Assembly (NCBI RefSeq): GCF_020832325.1
Contig: NZ_JAFIEU010000022.1
Location: 138,692 to 202,691, forward strand
Source of the DNA: Lunatimonas sp.
GTDB taxonomy: Bacteria > Bacteroidota > Bacteroidia > Cytophagales > Cyclobacteriaceae
Reading direction: 5' to 3'
DNA length: 64,000 nt
A program made the position numbers and the translations under genes. Below the pieces are notes generated by a model that ran no database searches, was not told the DNA's origin, and saw only the letters and a list, made by a program, of their open reading frames with translations. This document shows, piece by piece, positions 45,500-53,963 of the stretch; within the stretch, counting starts at the first letter, position 1; every line of letters begins with the position of its first letter.

Positions 45500-46954
45500 A
45501 TGAATCGAGACTATTTCAAGGTACTTTATGTAGACGACGATATCGACGATTTTCTGCTCGTCCAATCTTTGCTTCGGCAATGCCAATCATCCCGATTTGA
45601 ACTTGTTCATTCCAATTCATACGAAACGGCATTGGATATGCTTGATCAGGAGTTTGATGTGTTTCTGGTAGATTACAAACTGGGAAAAAACACCGGAATA
45701 GATGTATTGGAAGCAATCAAAAAACGTCTCCGCCATGCCCCAGTAATTATTCTTACTGGAATGGAAAATACGGATGCAGACAAGGAAGCAATGGAATTCG
45801 GCGCATCGGATTACTTGGTAAAGGGAGGGTTTAATGCCCAAATGCTGGAGCGCACCATTCGATACGCTGTAAGAGACGCCGCTTTGCATGAGAGCCTGGA
45901 TATTGCCGGAAAAAAATTCAAGAACATCTTTGAGCGCTCCGCTGATCCTATTGTGTTGGTAAATGCTGAGTCACTGGTGTTAGATGCCAACCCATCCTTT
46001 AGTCAAAAATTTGGCTACGATCCATCCAAAAAAGATTTCTACCCTTTCTATCTAAAAGATATTGTCGTCGAGGAAGCGGGAAAATCGCAATTTGATTCAT
46101 TGCTCCATAGTAAACGGGAATTTTCGGATTTCCAAGTAACTCTCACTATTCCAAGTGGTCAGACGATTGAGGCACTCATCAGCATTGCACAGGATGATTC
46201 GGAAAAGGAATTGTTTCAGCTAATGATCAAGGACCTGACGCTATTAAAGGTTCAGGAAGAGGATTTGTATAACATGAAAAAATTTTCCTCTACTGGCCGA
46301 ATCGCTAGAATCCTAGCCCATGAGGTGAAAAATCCGCTAACGACTATTTTGCTATCTGCCGAGCAACTCGAATTTGAGCTACCTAAAGATGCCTTAGATG
46401 AAAGTGGTGACCTCATCGGTGTGATTAAAAAAAACTGCACTCGTATCAATCAGCTTATTACCCAACTACTTGATTCAACACGGTTTACGGAAGTTGATCT
46501 ACAGGAGCATAATATCAACGACTTATTGGATGAGTCTTTAGAACTTGTTAAGGACCGGATTGATCTTCAGCAGGTGCGAGTAGTCAAGGATTATGAAAGT
46601 TCAATCTGTAACATTAAAGTAGATGCTGATAAGGTAAAAATCGCTTTTGTCAATCTTTTGGTGAACGCTGTTGAAGCAATGGATACGCGTGAAGGCGTAG
46701 TTAGGATACGTACGCGATCCAAAGGAAGTAAATGTCAGATTGAAATTTCCGACAATGGTAAAGGGATTCCCAAAGAACATATGGACCGGCTCTTCGAACC
46801 TTTTTACACCAGTAAACCCACAGGATCGGGCCTTGGGCTCACAAATACTCAAAATATTATTCTAAGTCACGGTGGAGCAATTCGCGTCAAAAGTAACTCA
46901 AACGAAGGTACTACTTTCTACATCACGTTTGAATTAGCCAAAAACCTTAATTGA
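45500..46954 (+). CDS. Soluble REC-PAS-histidine kinase
   Basis: I place the start at ATG 45500 (MNRDYFKVLYVDDDIDDFLL), since the frame upstream overlaps the preceding gene without receiver-like sequence. Residues 1-125 form a receiver (DVFLVDYKLGKNTGIDVLEAI, ILTGMENTDADKEAM). About 135-260 is a PAS sensor (FKNIFERSADPIVLVNAESLVLDANPSF). The rest is HisKA (ILAHEVKNPLTTILLSAEQL) and an ATPase (VNLLVNAVEAM, DNGKGIPKEHMDRLFEPFYTSKPTGSGLGL). No membrane segment is present. The receiver in front of a kinase suggests that upstream phosphorylation gates a second kinase, a relay step between the neighbouring kinases and regulators. A stem-loop follows. Confidence 0.93.
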   Translation: MNRDYFKVLYVDDDIDDFLLVQSLLRQCQSSRFELVHSNSYETALDMLDQEFDVFLVDYKLGKNTGIDVLEAIKKRLRHAPVIILTGMENTDADKEAMEFGASDYLVKGGFNAQMLERTIRYAVRDAALHESLDIAGKKFKNIFERSADPIVLVNAESLVLDANPSFSQKFGYDPSKKDFYPFYLKDIVVEEAGKSQFDSLLHSKREFSDFQVTLTIPSGQTIEALISIAQDDSEKELFQLMIKDLTLLKVQEEDLYNMKKFSSTGRIARILAHEVKNPLTTILLSAEQLEFELPKDALDESGDLIGVIKKNCTRINQLITQLLDSTRFTEVDLQEHNINDLLDESLELVKDRIDLQQVRVVKDYESSICNIKVDADKVKIAFVNLLVNAVEAMDTREGVVRIRTRSKGSKCQIEISDNGKGIPKEHMDRLFEPFYTSKPTGSGLGLTNTQNIILSHGGAIRVKSNSNEGTTFYITFELAKNLN

Positions 46955-46974
46955 TTGCCAGACTCTTAAAAAGC

Positions 46975-47015
46975 AAAAAGCGGCCGATAGTGCAAATGCC
47001 CATCAGCCGCCTTTT
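46975..47015 (+). terminator. Probable terminator after the REC-PAS kinase gene
   Basis: aaaagcggccgat at about 46976-46988 and atcagccgcctttt at 47002-47015 form an imperfect GC-rich stem ending in a T4 run, 20 bases past the stop. Confidence 0.6.
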
Positions 47016-47139
47016 ACATCAAACAGTATCGCTTTACAAAGTACAGAGAAAAATAGGGAGCTTAAATTTCCACTCCCTTCGCCCAAAAGCGTAATTCCGA
47101 AAAATATTCACCCAAATTGCTTTAGGAAAGTTTCAAGGG

Positions 47140-47676
47140 TTAGTCCTCTATATCAGCCTTTACTTTCTGATATCGCTCCTTGATATTGTCACCAAGGCGT
47201 TCGAAATTTTCCTCCAACCAGGCCATACTCTCCTCAGCAGCTTCCTCTATATCATCACCAACATTGCTCGCTCGTTGTTCTATAGTTCCCTCTGCTCTTA
47301 CCTTATGCTCGTCCCACCAGGATTCCAAATTATTCAAGTGTGCCTCAGCCTCGGTTTCAATGTTGTTTTGTGATTGATTCACAGACTTCTGCTTGGCCTC
47401 TCCATACCGCTCTGCAATCTTCCGCCGGTCTTCTGTATCCGGATCTGACACCTTCGGCTCCAAATTCTTCACTTCATTGGTGAGTCGAGTAAACCGACTG
47501 TCAAGTCTAGACCAGTCGTGGTTGGCATCCCTGTTCACAGCGGTTTCTACGCTGTCCACAAAATCCTCCAGCTCGTCCATTCGCTCATCATACAAGCGCT
47601 CTGCTGAATTTTCGTTTTCGCAAGCTAGGAAGGCAACCATCGCGCCTCCCAATAGCATCAATTGAGTCGTTTTCAT
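47140..47676 (-). CDS. Helical lipoprotein of unknown function
   Basis: The start at 47676 (MKTTQLMLLGGAMVAFLAC) gives a lipoprotein signal; the frame upstream to 47742 lacks one. The mature part of about 160 residues is almost entirely helical and charged. It has repeated pieces such as RMDELEDFVDSVETAVNRD, NIETEAEAHLNNLESWWDEHKV and ESMAWLEENFERLGDNIKERYQKVKADIED, resembling apolipoprotein-like or YtxH/late-embryogenesis-type helices. Proteins of this style in Bacteroidota often sit near CsbD and are linked to envelope stress, which is consistent with CsbD 500 bases away. I do not recognise a named family. Confidence 0.72.
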   Translation of the reverse strand: MKTTQLMLLGGAMVAFLACENENSAERLYDERMDELEDFVDSVETAVNRDANHDWSRLDSRFTRLTNEVKNLEPKVSDPDTEDRRKIAERYGEAKQKSVNQSQNNIETEAEAHLNNLESWWDEHKVRAEGTIEQRASNVGDDIEEAAEESMAWLEENFERLGDNIKERYQKVKADIED

Positions 47677-48186
47677 TTTATTGCGGGTTAATGAACATAA
47701 TAATTGGTTTTCAGCATATACCCATACAACCCGTGTACCCAAATCGAAACACGCCTAGTTAGCGAACCAATCATCACATATATCCCTCTATATCTGACAG
47801 TTAGATAATTTTCACTAAACCTACCTTTGTCAAAGTAAGGCTCGATAATGTGGAATTTGTTCCACAAAATTCGGAAGTTGGTACCCTATTCGTTATATAT
47901 TATTTACGGATCTAGGCTGAATCTTCCCCGAATAATCTAAGTGCCCTAAAATGTCATTTCTACTGTTGGCTTACCGGTTCCAAATGAAAAATTCCCCAAA
48001 ATGTGGCGGCTATTTCTCCAAAATACGAACAATAGCCTCCAGTTGAAATCTAAAATAAAGACGTATTGTATTGATTATGTGCACTTTAAAAAATAAAAAA
48101 TAGGTTGGGTTCGAGATCGGCATGGATTATGAAAGATTACAAGTAATACAACGTAAATAAATCATAAACACTAAACCAACATTATT
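47677..48186. other. Divergent regulatory spacer between two stress-type genes
   Basis: The 510-base spacer separates the helical lipoprotein gene (minus) and csbD-like gene (plus). It carries a palindrome gtggaa-tttg-ttccac at 47850-47865. No gene was seen. Confidence 0.45.
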
Positions 48187-48378
48187 ATGAGTGCTATTAG
48201 CGATAAATTAAAAGGTAATTGGAATATGGTCAAAGGAAAGCTCAAGCAACAATATGGAGAGCTGACCGATGATGACCTGGCGTATGCCGAAGGTCAAGAG
48301 GATGAACTTGTAGGAAGAATCCAAAAGAAAACCGGCCAATCCAAAGAGGAGGTCAAAAAGTTCATCGACAGTATTTAA
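48187..48378 (+). CDS. CsbD-family stress protein, 63 residues
   Basis: The 63-residue protein MSAISDKLKGNWNMVKGKLK continues with QQYGELTDDDLAYAEGQEDE and LVGRIQKKTGQSKEEVKKFI. The signature strings are the W-N-M-V-K-G-K-L-K-Q pattern and the DDDL..EGQ..ELVGRIQ block. CsbD is a general-stress protein of unknown activity in Bacillus and is frequent in Bacteroidota. It is followed by a strong terminator and stands alone. It is presumably induced by stress regulators such as those encoded just to its left. Confidence 0.93.
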   Translation: MSAISDKLKGNWNMVKGKLKQQYGELTDDDLAYAEGQEDELVGRIQKKTGQSKEEVKKFIDSI

Positions 48379-48425
48379 GTAGAATTCATTGGTTAAAGTA
48401 AGTGTGTAATTTAGGTTACTTGATT

Positions 48426-48460
48426 AAAAACCTCCCTGAAAATTTCAGAGAGGTTTTTTT
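48426..48460 (+). terminator. Strong terminator after csbD-like gene
   Basis: aaaaacctccctgaaa at 48426-48441 folds on tttcagagaggttttttt at 48443-48460, an approximately 14-pair stem with one mismatch and a T7 tail. Its right end overlaps the last codon of a frameshifted minus-strand remnant. Confidence 0.88.
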
Positions 48461-48771
48461 ATACATCTAATAGTTCCTCTTTTAAGTAACCTTCATCGGG
48501 ATAGGCTTGCCATTTGGTGGTTTTCTCTACCACTAGATTTATAGCAAGATCAAACCTGTGCGCTTCACTTTCGTAGAGGTGCATCAAATAAGCAGCTGTA
48601 TTTACGAAGCAAATTATATCCCCATTCTCGCTAGCCTCCGAAAGGTCTCTTTTACGAAAATCAGAGTCTTTGCCCGTAATTTTCTACTTCATCCCGAATT
48701 ACATTCCCCCTCGCATCCAAATAGCCAAAACCCCAGCCACGCTCTACGCTTCTTAGGCAAATCGAATCAGC
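48459..48771 (-). pseudogene. Frameshifted remnant of an unrecognised gene
   Basis: On the minus strand two consecutive frames read like protein. The right part (48661 to about 48771) reads EADSICLRSVERGWGFGYLD then ARGNVIRDEVENYGQR before a TGA. The left part (48459-48683) reads GKDSDFRKRDLSEASENGDI, ICFVNTAAYLMHLYESEAHR, FDLAINLVVEKTTKWQAYPD, EGYLKEELLDV and then TAA. The frames overlap at 48661-48686, where a single-base shift would join ENYG to GKDSDF. Neither part has a suitable start codon, and stops close both. I do not recognise the family. The intact gene would have been roughly 110 residues or longer. It follows the GH13 gene on the same strand. Confidence 0.6.
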
Positions 48772-48796
48772 CTCTACCTACCTAAAAAAACGGGGG

Positions 48797-50590
48797 TTAT
48801 CTCGCCAAAATCAATCCTCCATAGGAAGGAATATCCACCACGATGCTGTATGGCTTGTCCTGATATCCGTCTTCTGCTCGCACATCCACCAAGTCAACTT
48901 CAGCAAACACTTCGTCATACCCTGACCATCCACTGTTGAAGACAACCCGCCAAGTACCTCCAACATCAACCCCAATACGATAACCTACCTTTGTTTCCAC
49001 GCCGAAGTTCAACACAACCAGCACCGGATTGTTCGGATCGTCACCATGAAAGCGCGAATAGGCCATTACGAGCGAAGTATCATCCTTGTGCAGCATGGAT
49101 ATCTCTTGGCCGCTCAGTCCTCTAGCTGTTGCTTCGTTTGACTTTCGGAGAGTGATCAAATCCCTATATAGGCGAACGATCCCTTCAAACCTCTTCTCTC
49201 TGCCCCAATCCAACGGTAAATCGTCGTTGAAATGCTCATAGCTTAAAAACTCCTGACCCTGAAAAATCATAGGAACGCCAGGGGCCGTGAATATGGTGAT
49301 GGCTCCCAACGTTGATTTCTTTTTGGCGTATTCACCCTCGGCATCACCGGGCTGTATTTCCTCGGGCAAACGCGTAGATCTGATATTTGACACCTCGTCA
49401 TGAGACTCCGTGAAAATCACTTTCTCAAAGGCATTCCCATTAAATCTGTCAAAAAGTAAACGCTCTATGCCCTGAAGCGTTCGTGCTGTGTCATCACGCT
49501 GCGTCAGCGTATCGCGAAGCTCCTGTGAAAAGCCAGTCCCCCATTGGCAGTCAAAACCTAACCCTCCCTCCGACAGAGGAGCAGTCACATTCGGATCCAT
49601 CCGCAAATCTTCCGCTATGAGTATCTTGTGCGGAAATTTGCTTTGAATTTCCCCATTGAGGTTTTTCAGAAACCGGTTGCCCTCTTCCAATGCTCGCGCA
49701 TTTGAGGTATCCTCGGTGTCCAAAAGTCGGATAATAGCTGTGGCATCAAAGCGCAAGCCATCACACTGATAGATCTCAAGCCATAACATTGCATTGTCGC
49801 GAAGGTAGTTTATCACTTCCGGACGCCCATAATCCGGACGCGTATTGCCCCATGGAGTTTTTGCCCTATGGTCATTATAAAAGTAAATTCCCCCCATACC
49901 ATTCTCCTCCCAGCCATCAAATTGCCATATGTCCAAGTCTCCGGGTCCAAAATGGTTGTATACTACATCCATGATTACGGCAATTCCACGCATATGAGCC
50001 TCGAAAACAAAGTGTTTCAGACCATCTGGACCTCCGTAAGAAGTCTCTACAGCGAAGGGGTAGGAAGGGTTGTATCCCCAAGAAAAATCTCCTGGAAACT
50101 CGGAGACGGGCATTACCTCAATTGCATTGATTCCGAGATTTTTCAGGTAATCCAGTTTTTCAGCAGCAGAATAAAAATCACCGTTTGAGCCGGATTGTTC
50201 GGTTTTGTTGAAAGTACCTATGTGCAACTCATATACTATTAACTCATTGAGCGGACTTGGGCGAAAATTGTGGTCTTCCCAATCTTTCCACAAGTTCTTG
50301 ATAACACTATTCCCTTCGCTATGTGTAACCTCCAGCGCATAAGGATCATTCCTGTGCAACGTTTTTTCGCCTGTCTTGATCAGGTATTTGTATTCATCTC
50401 CTTCTTTAGCCTCACTGACCCTGCAAGACCAATAGCCCTTATCCTCATGATTCATTTCATACTGATCTTCCTGCCAGTCGTTAAATGATCCATATACATA
50501 GATTTGATTGGCATTGGGAGCCCATACTCTAAAAGTAACGCCTTCAAGCCCCACTATAGCGCCCATGCCGGCATAACGGTCCATACTCAT
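48797..50590 (-). CDS. GH13-family branching or amylase-type enzyme with CBM48
   Basis: The 597-residue cytoplasmic enzyme starts with a CBM48-like domain (VTFRVWAPNANQIYVYGSFNDW) at about 12-100. The GH13 barrel then shows ELHIGTF, GINAIEVMPVSEFPG, VIMDVVYNHFG, the nucleophile Asp in GLRFDAT, the acid Glu in ILIAEDL and the third Asp in FTESHDEV, followed by PGVPMIFQGQEFL. The domain order matches glycogen branching enzymes and maltooligosyltrehalose trehalohydrolases. No glycogen or trehalose gene lies beside it, so the exact reaction is open. It is encoded close to stress genes, which would fit a compatible-solute or glycogen role. Confidence 0.88.
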   Translation of the reverse strand: MSMDRYAGMGAIVGLEGVTFRVWAPNANQIYVYGSFNDWQEDQYEMNHEDKGYWSCRVSEAKEGDEYKYLIKTGEKTLHRNDPYALEVTHSEGNSVIKNLWKDWEDHNFRPSPLNELIVYELHIGTFNKTEQSGSNGDFYSAAEKLDYLKNLGINAIEVMPVSEFPGDFSWGYNPSYPFAVETSYGGPDGLKHFVFEAHMRGIAVIMDVVYNHFGPGDLDIWQFDGWEENGMGGIYFYNDHRAKTPWGNTRPDYGRPEVINYLRDNAMLWLEIYQCDGLRFDATAIIRLLDTEDTSNARALEEGNRFLKNLNGEIQSKFPHKILIAEDLRMDPNVTAPLSEGGLGFDCQWGTGFSQELRDTLTQRDDTARTLQGIERLLFDRFNGNAFEKVIFTESHDEVSNIRSTRLPEEIQPGDAEGEYAKKKSTLGAITIFTAPGVPMIFQGQEFLSYEHFNDDLPLDWGREKRFEGIVRLYRDLITLRKSNEATARGLSGQEISMLHKDDTSLVMAYSRFHGDDPNNPVLVVLNFGVETKVGYRIGVDVGGTWRVVFNSGWSGYDEVFAEVDLVDVRAEDGYQDKPYSIVVDIPSYGGLILAR

Positions 50591-50639
50591 GTTTTTACGG
50601 AAATGTTAGGTGTAACGAATTTTGGTTTTTAGACGATGG
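50591..50639. other. Short spacer before the GH13 gene
   Basis: Forty-nine bases separate the small lipoprotein stop from the GH13 start; no terminator is visible, so the two genes may share a transcript. Confidence 0.4.
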
Positions 50640-50819
50640 TTACATACCTTCCATCGGAAGTATTACGTCTCCTACTCCCAATTGTAAAACCAGTTCCATC
50701 CGTTCAACGCCCTCCTCGTGCCCGTTGGCATTTGCCTTAAGGAGATCCGGGTTGTTGCTATCACAGGAAATCATCAATCCGAACAATGTACCTATTATTA
50801 TCAGTCTATTCGTACTCAT
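50640..50819 (-). CDS. Small lipoprotein, 59 residues
   Basis: This short frame on the minus strand reads MSTNRLIIIGTLFGLMISC (lipoprotein signal, lipobox LMISC), then DSNNPDLLKANANGHEEGVE, then RMELVLQLGVGDVILPMEGM. It ends 49 bases before the GH13 gene start. The signal peptide and acidic-Asn spacer after the Cys are typical of Bacteroidota lipoproteins. The remaining 40 residues do not match a family I know. It may be a complete tiny lipoprotein or the 5' part of a truncated gene; no continuation in other frames was seen. Confidence 0.6.
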   Translation of the reverse strand: MSTNRLIIIGTLFGLMISCDSNNPDLLKANANGHEEGVERMELVLQLGVGDVILPMEGM

Positions 50820-51162
50820 GGCTTCAAAATCTAGAGAAATCGTACTGAAGCTGATAGCAATTCCTCTACCACTTTTCTAGGGGACTGATTTTAGTATTAA
50901 TCCGCACAACGTTTTTACCTATTCAAATATTAGGGGGTAGATTTTTCCCTTCGGAGCGATCGTTCTATTTAATTGCCGCCACAGGATAGGAATTATTTTT
51001 CCCATCTGTCCCGGTTTCAATCATGGAACCTTTCGCTCCGCCATCGGTCAGAGGGTGTGGGTTCGTGAGGGCAAAATTCTACACCACCTTGGAGTTAAGG
51101 CAATTTTACCCGTAATTTGGATTCAAATCGAAAATTGAAGGAACCAAAATCGAATTCATACT
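50820..51162. other. Spacer upstream of the DUF1080 gene
   Basis: This 343-base spacer separates the small lipoprotein gene (minus) from the DUF1080 gene (plus). A 37-codon open stretch on the minus strand at 50968-51078 has no start codon and was not accepted. A candidate plus-strand promoter lies at 51089-51120. Confidence 0.4.
51089..51120 (+). promoter_or_regulatory. Candidate promoter of the DUF1080 gene
   Basis: TTG at 51089-51091 and taatttgg at 51113-51120 are separated by 21 bases, resembling TTTG / TAnnTTTG with one mismatch. The start codon is 43 bases downstream. Confidence 0.42.
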
Positions 51163-52122
51163 ATGCTAAAATCTGCAATTCAACGATGTATCCTTAAGGC
51201 ATCAATGCTTACCTTATCGTTCATTATGGCGGTACAGGTGACTTCCTCCGCGCAATCTTCAAATGGGGACATTATCGGCAGGTGGAACCTTACCGTGGAT
51301 GTAGACGGAAAACAACTCCCCTCTTGGATGGAAGTAAAACTTTCCGGTTATAGGACTTTGGTGGGCTATTTTGTGGAAGAACACGGAAGTGCCCGACCGG
51401 TTTCGCGGGTGAACTTTAAAAACAACGAAGTGTCTTTCAGTATACCCCCGCAGTGGGATCCTGGAAAGAAAGACACCAAATTGAAAGCTAGTCTCTCAAA
51501 CGGAAAGCTGACCGGCGTCTTAACGACCAGTTCAGGAAAAAAACATTCCTTTGTGGGTGAAAGAGCTCCTTCCCTGGTACGGGAAAAGCAACCCGAATGG
51601 GGAGAAGCCATTGAACTGTTCAACAGAAATAACTTGGATGGCTGGCATGCCGACAAGACGGAAAACCAATGGACAGTAAAGGATGGCATCCTAACCAGCG
51701 ATAAAGCAGGAGCAAATTTGATCACCGATCAAAAATTCGACGACTTTAAATTGTATGCAGAATTCCGATATCCTGAGGGAAGCAACAGTGGTATTTATCT
51801 ACGGGGCAGGTACGAACTTCAGATCGAAGACAATAAAGGCACAGAACCCTCAAACGTCTATTACGGAGGCATCTATGGTTTTCTCACTCCCAACGAAATG
51901 GTGGCAGAAGGCCCAGGGGTATGGCAAAGCTACGAAGTCACGCTTATCGGTAGACGCGTGACCATAGTAGCAAACGGCAAAACCATCATTTGTGACCAGA
52001 TTATCCCCGGAATTACTGGAGGTGCGCTGGACAGCAAAGAAGGCGAGCCAGGGCCCATGATGCTGCAAGGTGACCATGGACCCATCGAGTTTAAAACGTT
52101 GATCATTACTCCGGCTAAATAA
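51163..52122 (+). CDS. Secreted DUF1080 (3-keto-disaccharide hydrolase-like) protein
   Basis: The 319-residue protein has a signal peptide ending near VTSSAQ; an inner ATG at 51205 would also give one. Residues about 30-125 form a small beta domain (IGRWNLTVDVDGKQLPSWMEVKLS). The rest is a concanavalin-like DUF1080 domain: EAIELFNRNNLDGWHADKTE, WTVKDGILTSD, FKLYAEFRYPEGSNSGIYLRGRYELQIEDN and QSYEVTLIGRRVTIVANGKTI. Members act on 3-keto-glycosides or bind carbohydrates in Bacteroidota and Planctomycetes. The substrate here is unknown. The gene stands alone and converges with the P1 peptidase gene. Confidence 0.88.
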   Translation: MLKSAIQRCILKASMLTLSFIMAVQVTSSAQSSNGDIIGRWNLTVDVDGKQLPSWMEVKLSGYRTLVGYFVEEHGSARPVSRVNFKNNEVSFSIPPQWDPGKKDTKLKASLSNGKLTGVLTTSSGKKHSFVGERAPSLVREKQPEWGEAIELFNRNNLDGWHADKTENQWTVKDGILTSDKAGANLITDQKFDDFKLYAEFRYPEGSNSGIYLRGRYELQIEDNKGTEPSNVYYGGIYGFLTPNEMVAEGPGVWQSYEVTLIGRRVTIVANGKTIICDQIIPGITGGALDSKEGEPGPMMLQGDHGPIEFKTLIITPAK

Positions 52123-52191
52123 ACGTTCGTTTGATATTACCGGAAGTTTGAATAACCCGGAGACTATCTCGTAGAATAGTCTTCGGGTTTC

Positions 52192-53322
52192 TTATTTAGG
52201 CTTGTGGGTTTTTATGAACTCTCGGACCATCTGCTTGGGTAGGGCTTTCATTTCGCGGCCACCCTTGCCCTTCATGTCATCCGCAGCGAAGAGTGCGTTG
52301 GCAATCGCTTCTTCCGTTGCTTCAATAGTTGCCAAAAACAACCCCGAAACTTCGTCATTGAGAAGGGGCAATGGTCCCTCTGTCAGGTACTCCCGCCGGT
52401 CAAATGGAATTCTCATTCCCTCATGAACGGAGAAAGCTATAACATAGTCACCACTCCCGTTACTGGCAATCCCACCTGTTCTTGCTAACCCCAACATGGC
52501 ACGTTTGGCGATCCGCTCCAGGTTTCTGTGGTCTACAGGAGCATCCGTGGCTACCACGATCATGCAAGAACCATCCACCGACTCCAGGTTTTGCCGAAAA
52601 CTGTATTGATTTAATAGCTTACCGAGCGGCAAACCGTCGATTTGAAGGACTCCTCCAAAATTGGCTTGCACCAATACACCCACCGTGTAGCCACCCATCG
52701 ATTCAGGTAGTTTGCGTGAGGAGGTTCCGATCCCCGCTTTGAATCCAAAAGCCGTCGTACCGGTCCCTGCACCTACATTCCCCTCTGGAACCGGTCCGCC
52801 CGACGCATTCTGAATAGCAGATAGCACATGGTGCGATTTCACATGCCGGCCCCGTATATCGTTTAGACCGCCATCGTTGGTTTCACCCACTACCGCATTG
52901 ACTGACTGCACCCCACTATTTTCAGGAAATGAAAACACATAGTCAATGATGCCATCGAGGCCGGCCGCCACACTCAGCGTATTGGTCAACACAATGGGCG
53001 ATTCCAAATTGCCCAGCTCTTGAATTTGAGTGCTGCCGGCCAGTTTTCCAAAGCCGTTGCCGACGTATACAGCCGCTGGAACCTTCTGCCGAAAGATGTT
53101 TCCGTCATGAGGAAGAATGGCCGTAACTCCGGTTCGAATGGATTCTCCTTCCAACAAAGTGACCTGACCCACCTTTACTCCGACTACATCGGTAATCGCA
53201 TTGAGCGGCCCGGGCGGTATTACACCGAATTCGAATCCAAAATCGCGGGCCCGCTCTTGGCTTTTCACTTCGGCCATTTGGGCCATCATAACACAGCAAA
53301 CGCCTACTAGAAGTTTCTTCAT
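52192..53322 (-). CDS. P1/S58-family peptidase (DmpA-like aminopeptidase)
   Basis: The 376-residue protein has a signal peptide (MKKLLVGVCCVMMAQMAEVKS). The family N-terminal string follows: ARDFGFEFGVIPPGPLNAITDVVGVKVGQVTL. The self-cleavage and nucleophile site is GFKAGIGTSSRKLPES. Like DmpA of Ochrobactrum, it is expected to process itself at the Gly-Thr/Ser site into two chains and act on peptides or amides with small N-terminal residues. Export suggests a periplasmic role. It ends near the convergent DUF1080 gene. No neighbours suggest a pathway. Confidence 0.9.
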   Translation of the reverse strand: MKKLLVGVCCVMMAQMAEVKSQERARDFGFEFGVIPPGPLNAITDVVGVKVGQVTLLEGESIRTGVTAILPHDGNIFRQKVPAAVYVGNGFGKLAGSTQIQELGNLESPIVLTNTLSVAAGLDGIIDYVFSFPENSGVQSVNAVVGETNDGGLNDIRGRHVKSHHVLSAIQNASGGPVPEGNVGAGTGTTAFGFKAGIGTSSRKLPESMGGYTVGVLVQANFGGVLQIDGLPLGKLLNQYSFRQNLESVDGSCMIVVATDAPVDHRNLERIAKRAMLGLARTGGIASNGSGDYVIAFSVHEGMRIPFDRREYLTEGPLPLLNDEVSGLFLATIEATEEAIANALFAADDMKGKGGREMKALPKQMVREFIKTHKPK

Positions 53323-53368
53323 TGTTGTATGGAAAGTGGTTAAAGGAATATGCGTCCTGAATGCCAGA

Positions 53369-53842
53369 TTAAGGCTTAGGAAACAGGATTTTCTTTAGGT
53401 CCGCAGGAGAATAGTAGATGGACTTAAGTGTTTTTCGGTCTTCCTCCCTAAATACCAAAAACTTGTCTCCATCCTTTTCATAGAAGCAGGAAACCCCCAT
53501 CTGCTTGTAATGGGCAACGGTTTCTTGAGCTTCCTGTTCGGACTGGCAGGCTTTGCTCATATTGGATCGCTGCACCTCGTCAAAAAGGGCCTTAAAATGA
53601 TCCGCCAGGCCAAATTCCAAAACGGCTCCGGCGAGTACATATTGGATATCGCAGAGCGCGTCCGCTATCTCCACGATGTCGTTCTCTGCAATTGCTGCTT
53701 CCAGTTCCTTCACCTCCTCCGCCAACAGGGCTACCCTTAGCGCGGACCGCTTTTCAGATGGAATGGCCGGGGCCTCCAGAATGGGATGTTTGAAGGTTTT
53801 GTGAAATGCTGCAACAGAGGTTAAACTTTCAGGTTCTTTCAT
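53369..53842 (-). CDS. MazG-like nucleotide pyrophosphohydrolase
   Basis: The 157-residue protein has the all-helical MazG-type core: RVALLAEEVKELEAAIAENDIVEIADALCDIQYVLAGAVLEFG, including the metal-binding E-E-x-x-E and D-x-x-D style residues. These enzymes hydrolyse nucleoside triphosphates to monophosphates and pyrophosphate, usually for housecleaning. The C-terminal part (VAHYKQMGVSCFYEKDGDKFLVFREEDRKTL) fits phage- and Bacteroidota-type members. It lies on the same strand as the superoxide dismutase gene, about 120 bases downstream of the sod terminator. Confidence 0.85.
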   Translation of the reverse strand: MKEPESLTSVAAFHKTFKHPILEAPAIPSEKRSALRVALLAEEVKELEAAIAENDIVEIADALCDIQYVLAGAVLEFGLADHFKALFDEVQRSNMSKACQSEQEAQETVAHYKQMGVSCFYEKDGDKFLVFREEDRKTLKSIYYSPADLKKILFPKP

Positions 53843-53903
53843 TTTAAGTAATAGTCGGGGTGATCGGTCAATAAATTAGGTAAAAGTTCTTGAACACATT
53901 TAT

Positions 53904-53936
53904 CAAAAATGGCTCCTACGTACATGCAGGAGCCAT
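53904..53936 (-). terminator. Terminator of the superoxide dismutase gene
   Basis: atggctcct at 53909-53917 pairs with aggagccat at 53928-53936. On the minus strand the stem is followed by a T5 run, 28 bases past the stop at 53964. Confidence 0.82.
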
Positions 53937-53963
53937 GGTGTATTCGTACCTTTCAAAAGGTAA

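Noticed and set aside
48558-48785. 75-residue plus-strand frame after csbD
   Set aside because: It is the opposite-strand shadow of the frameshifted remnant and has no features.
48797-50590. Firm naming of the GH13 enzyme as GlgB
   Set aside because: The CBM48-GH13 order also fits trehalohydrolases and related amylases; no glycogen or trehalose neighbours support one choice.
50968-51078. 37-codon open stretch on the minus strand upstream of the DUF1080 gene
   Set aside because: No start codon and bounded by stops on both sides; could be a decayed fragment but the support is too thin.
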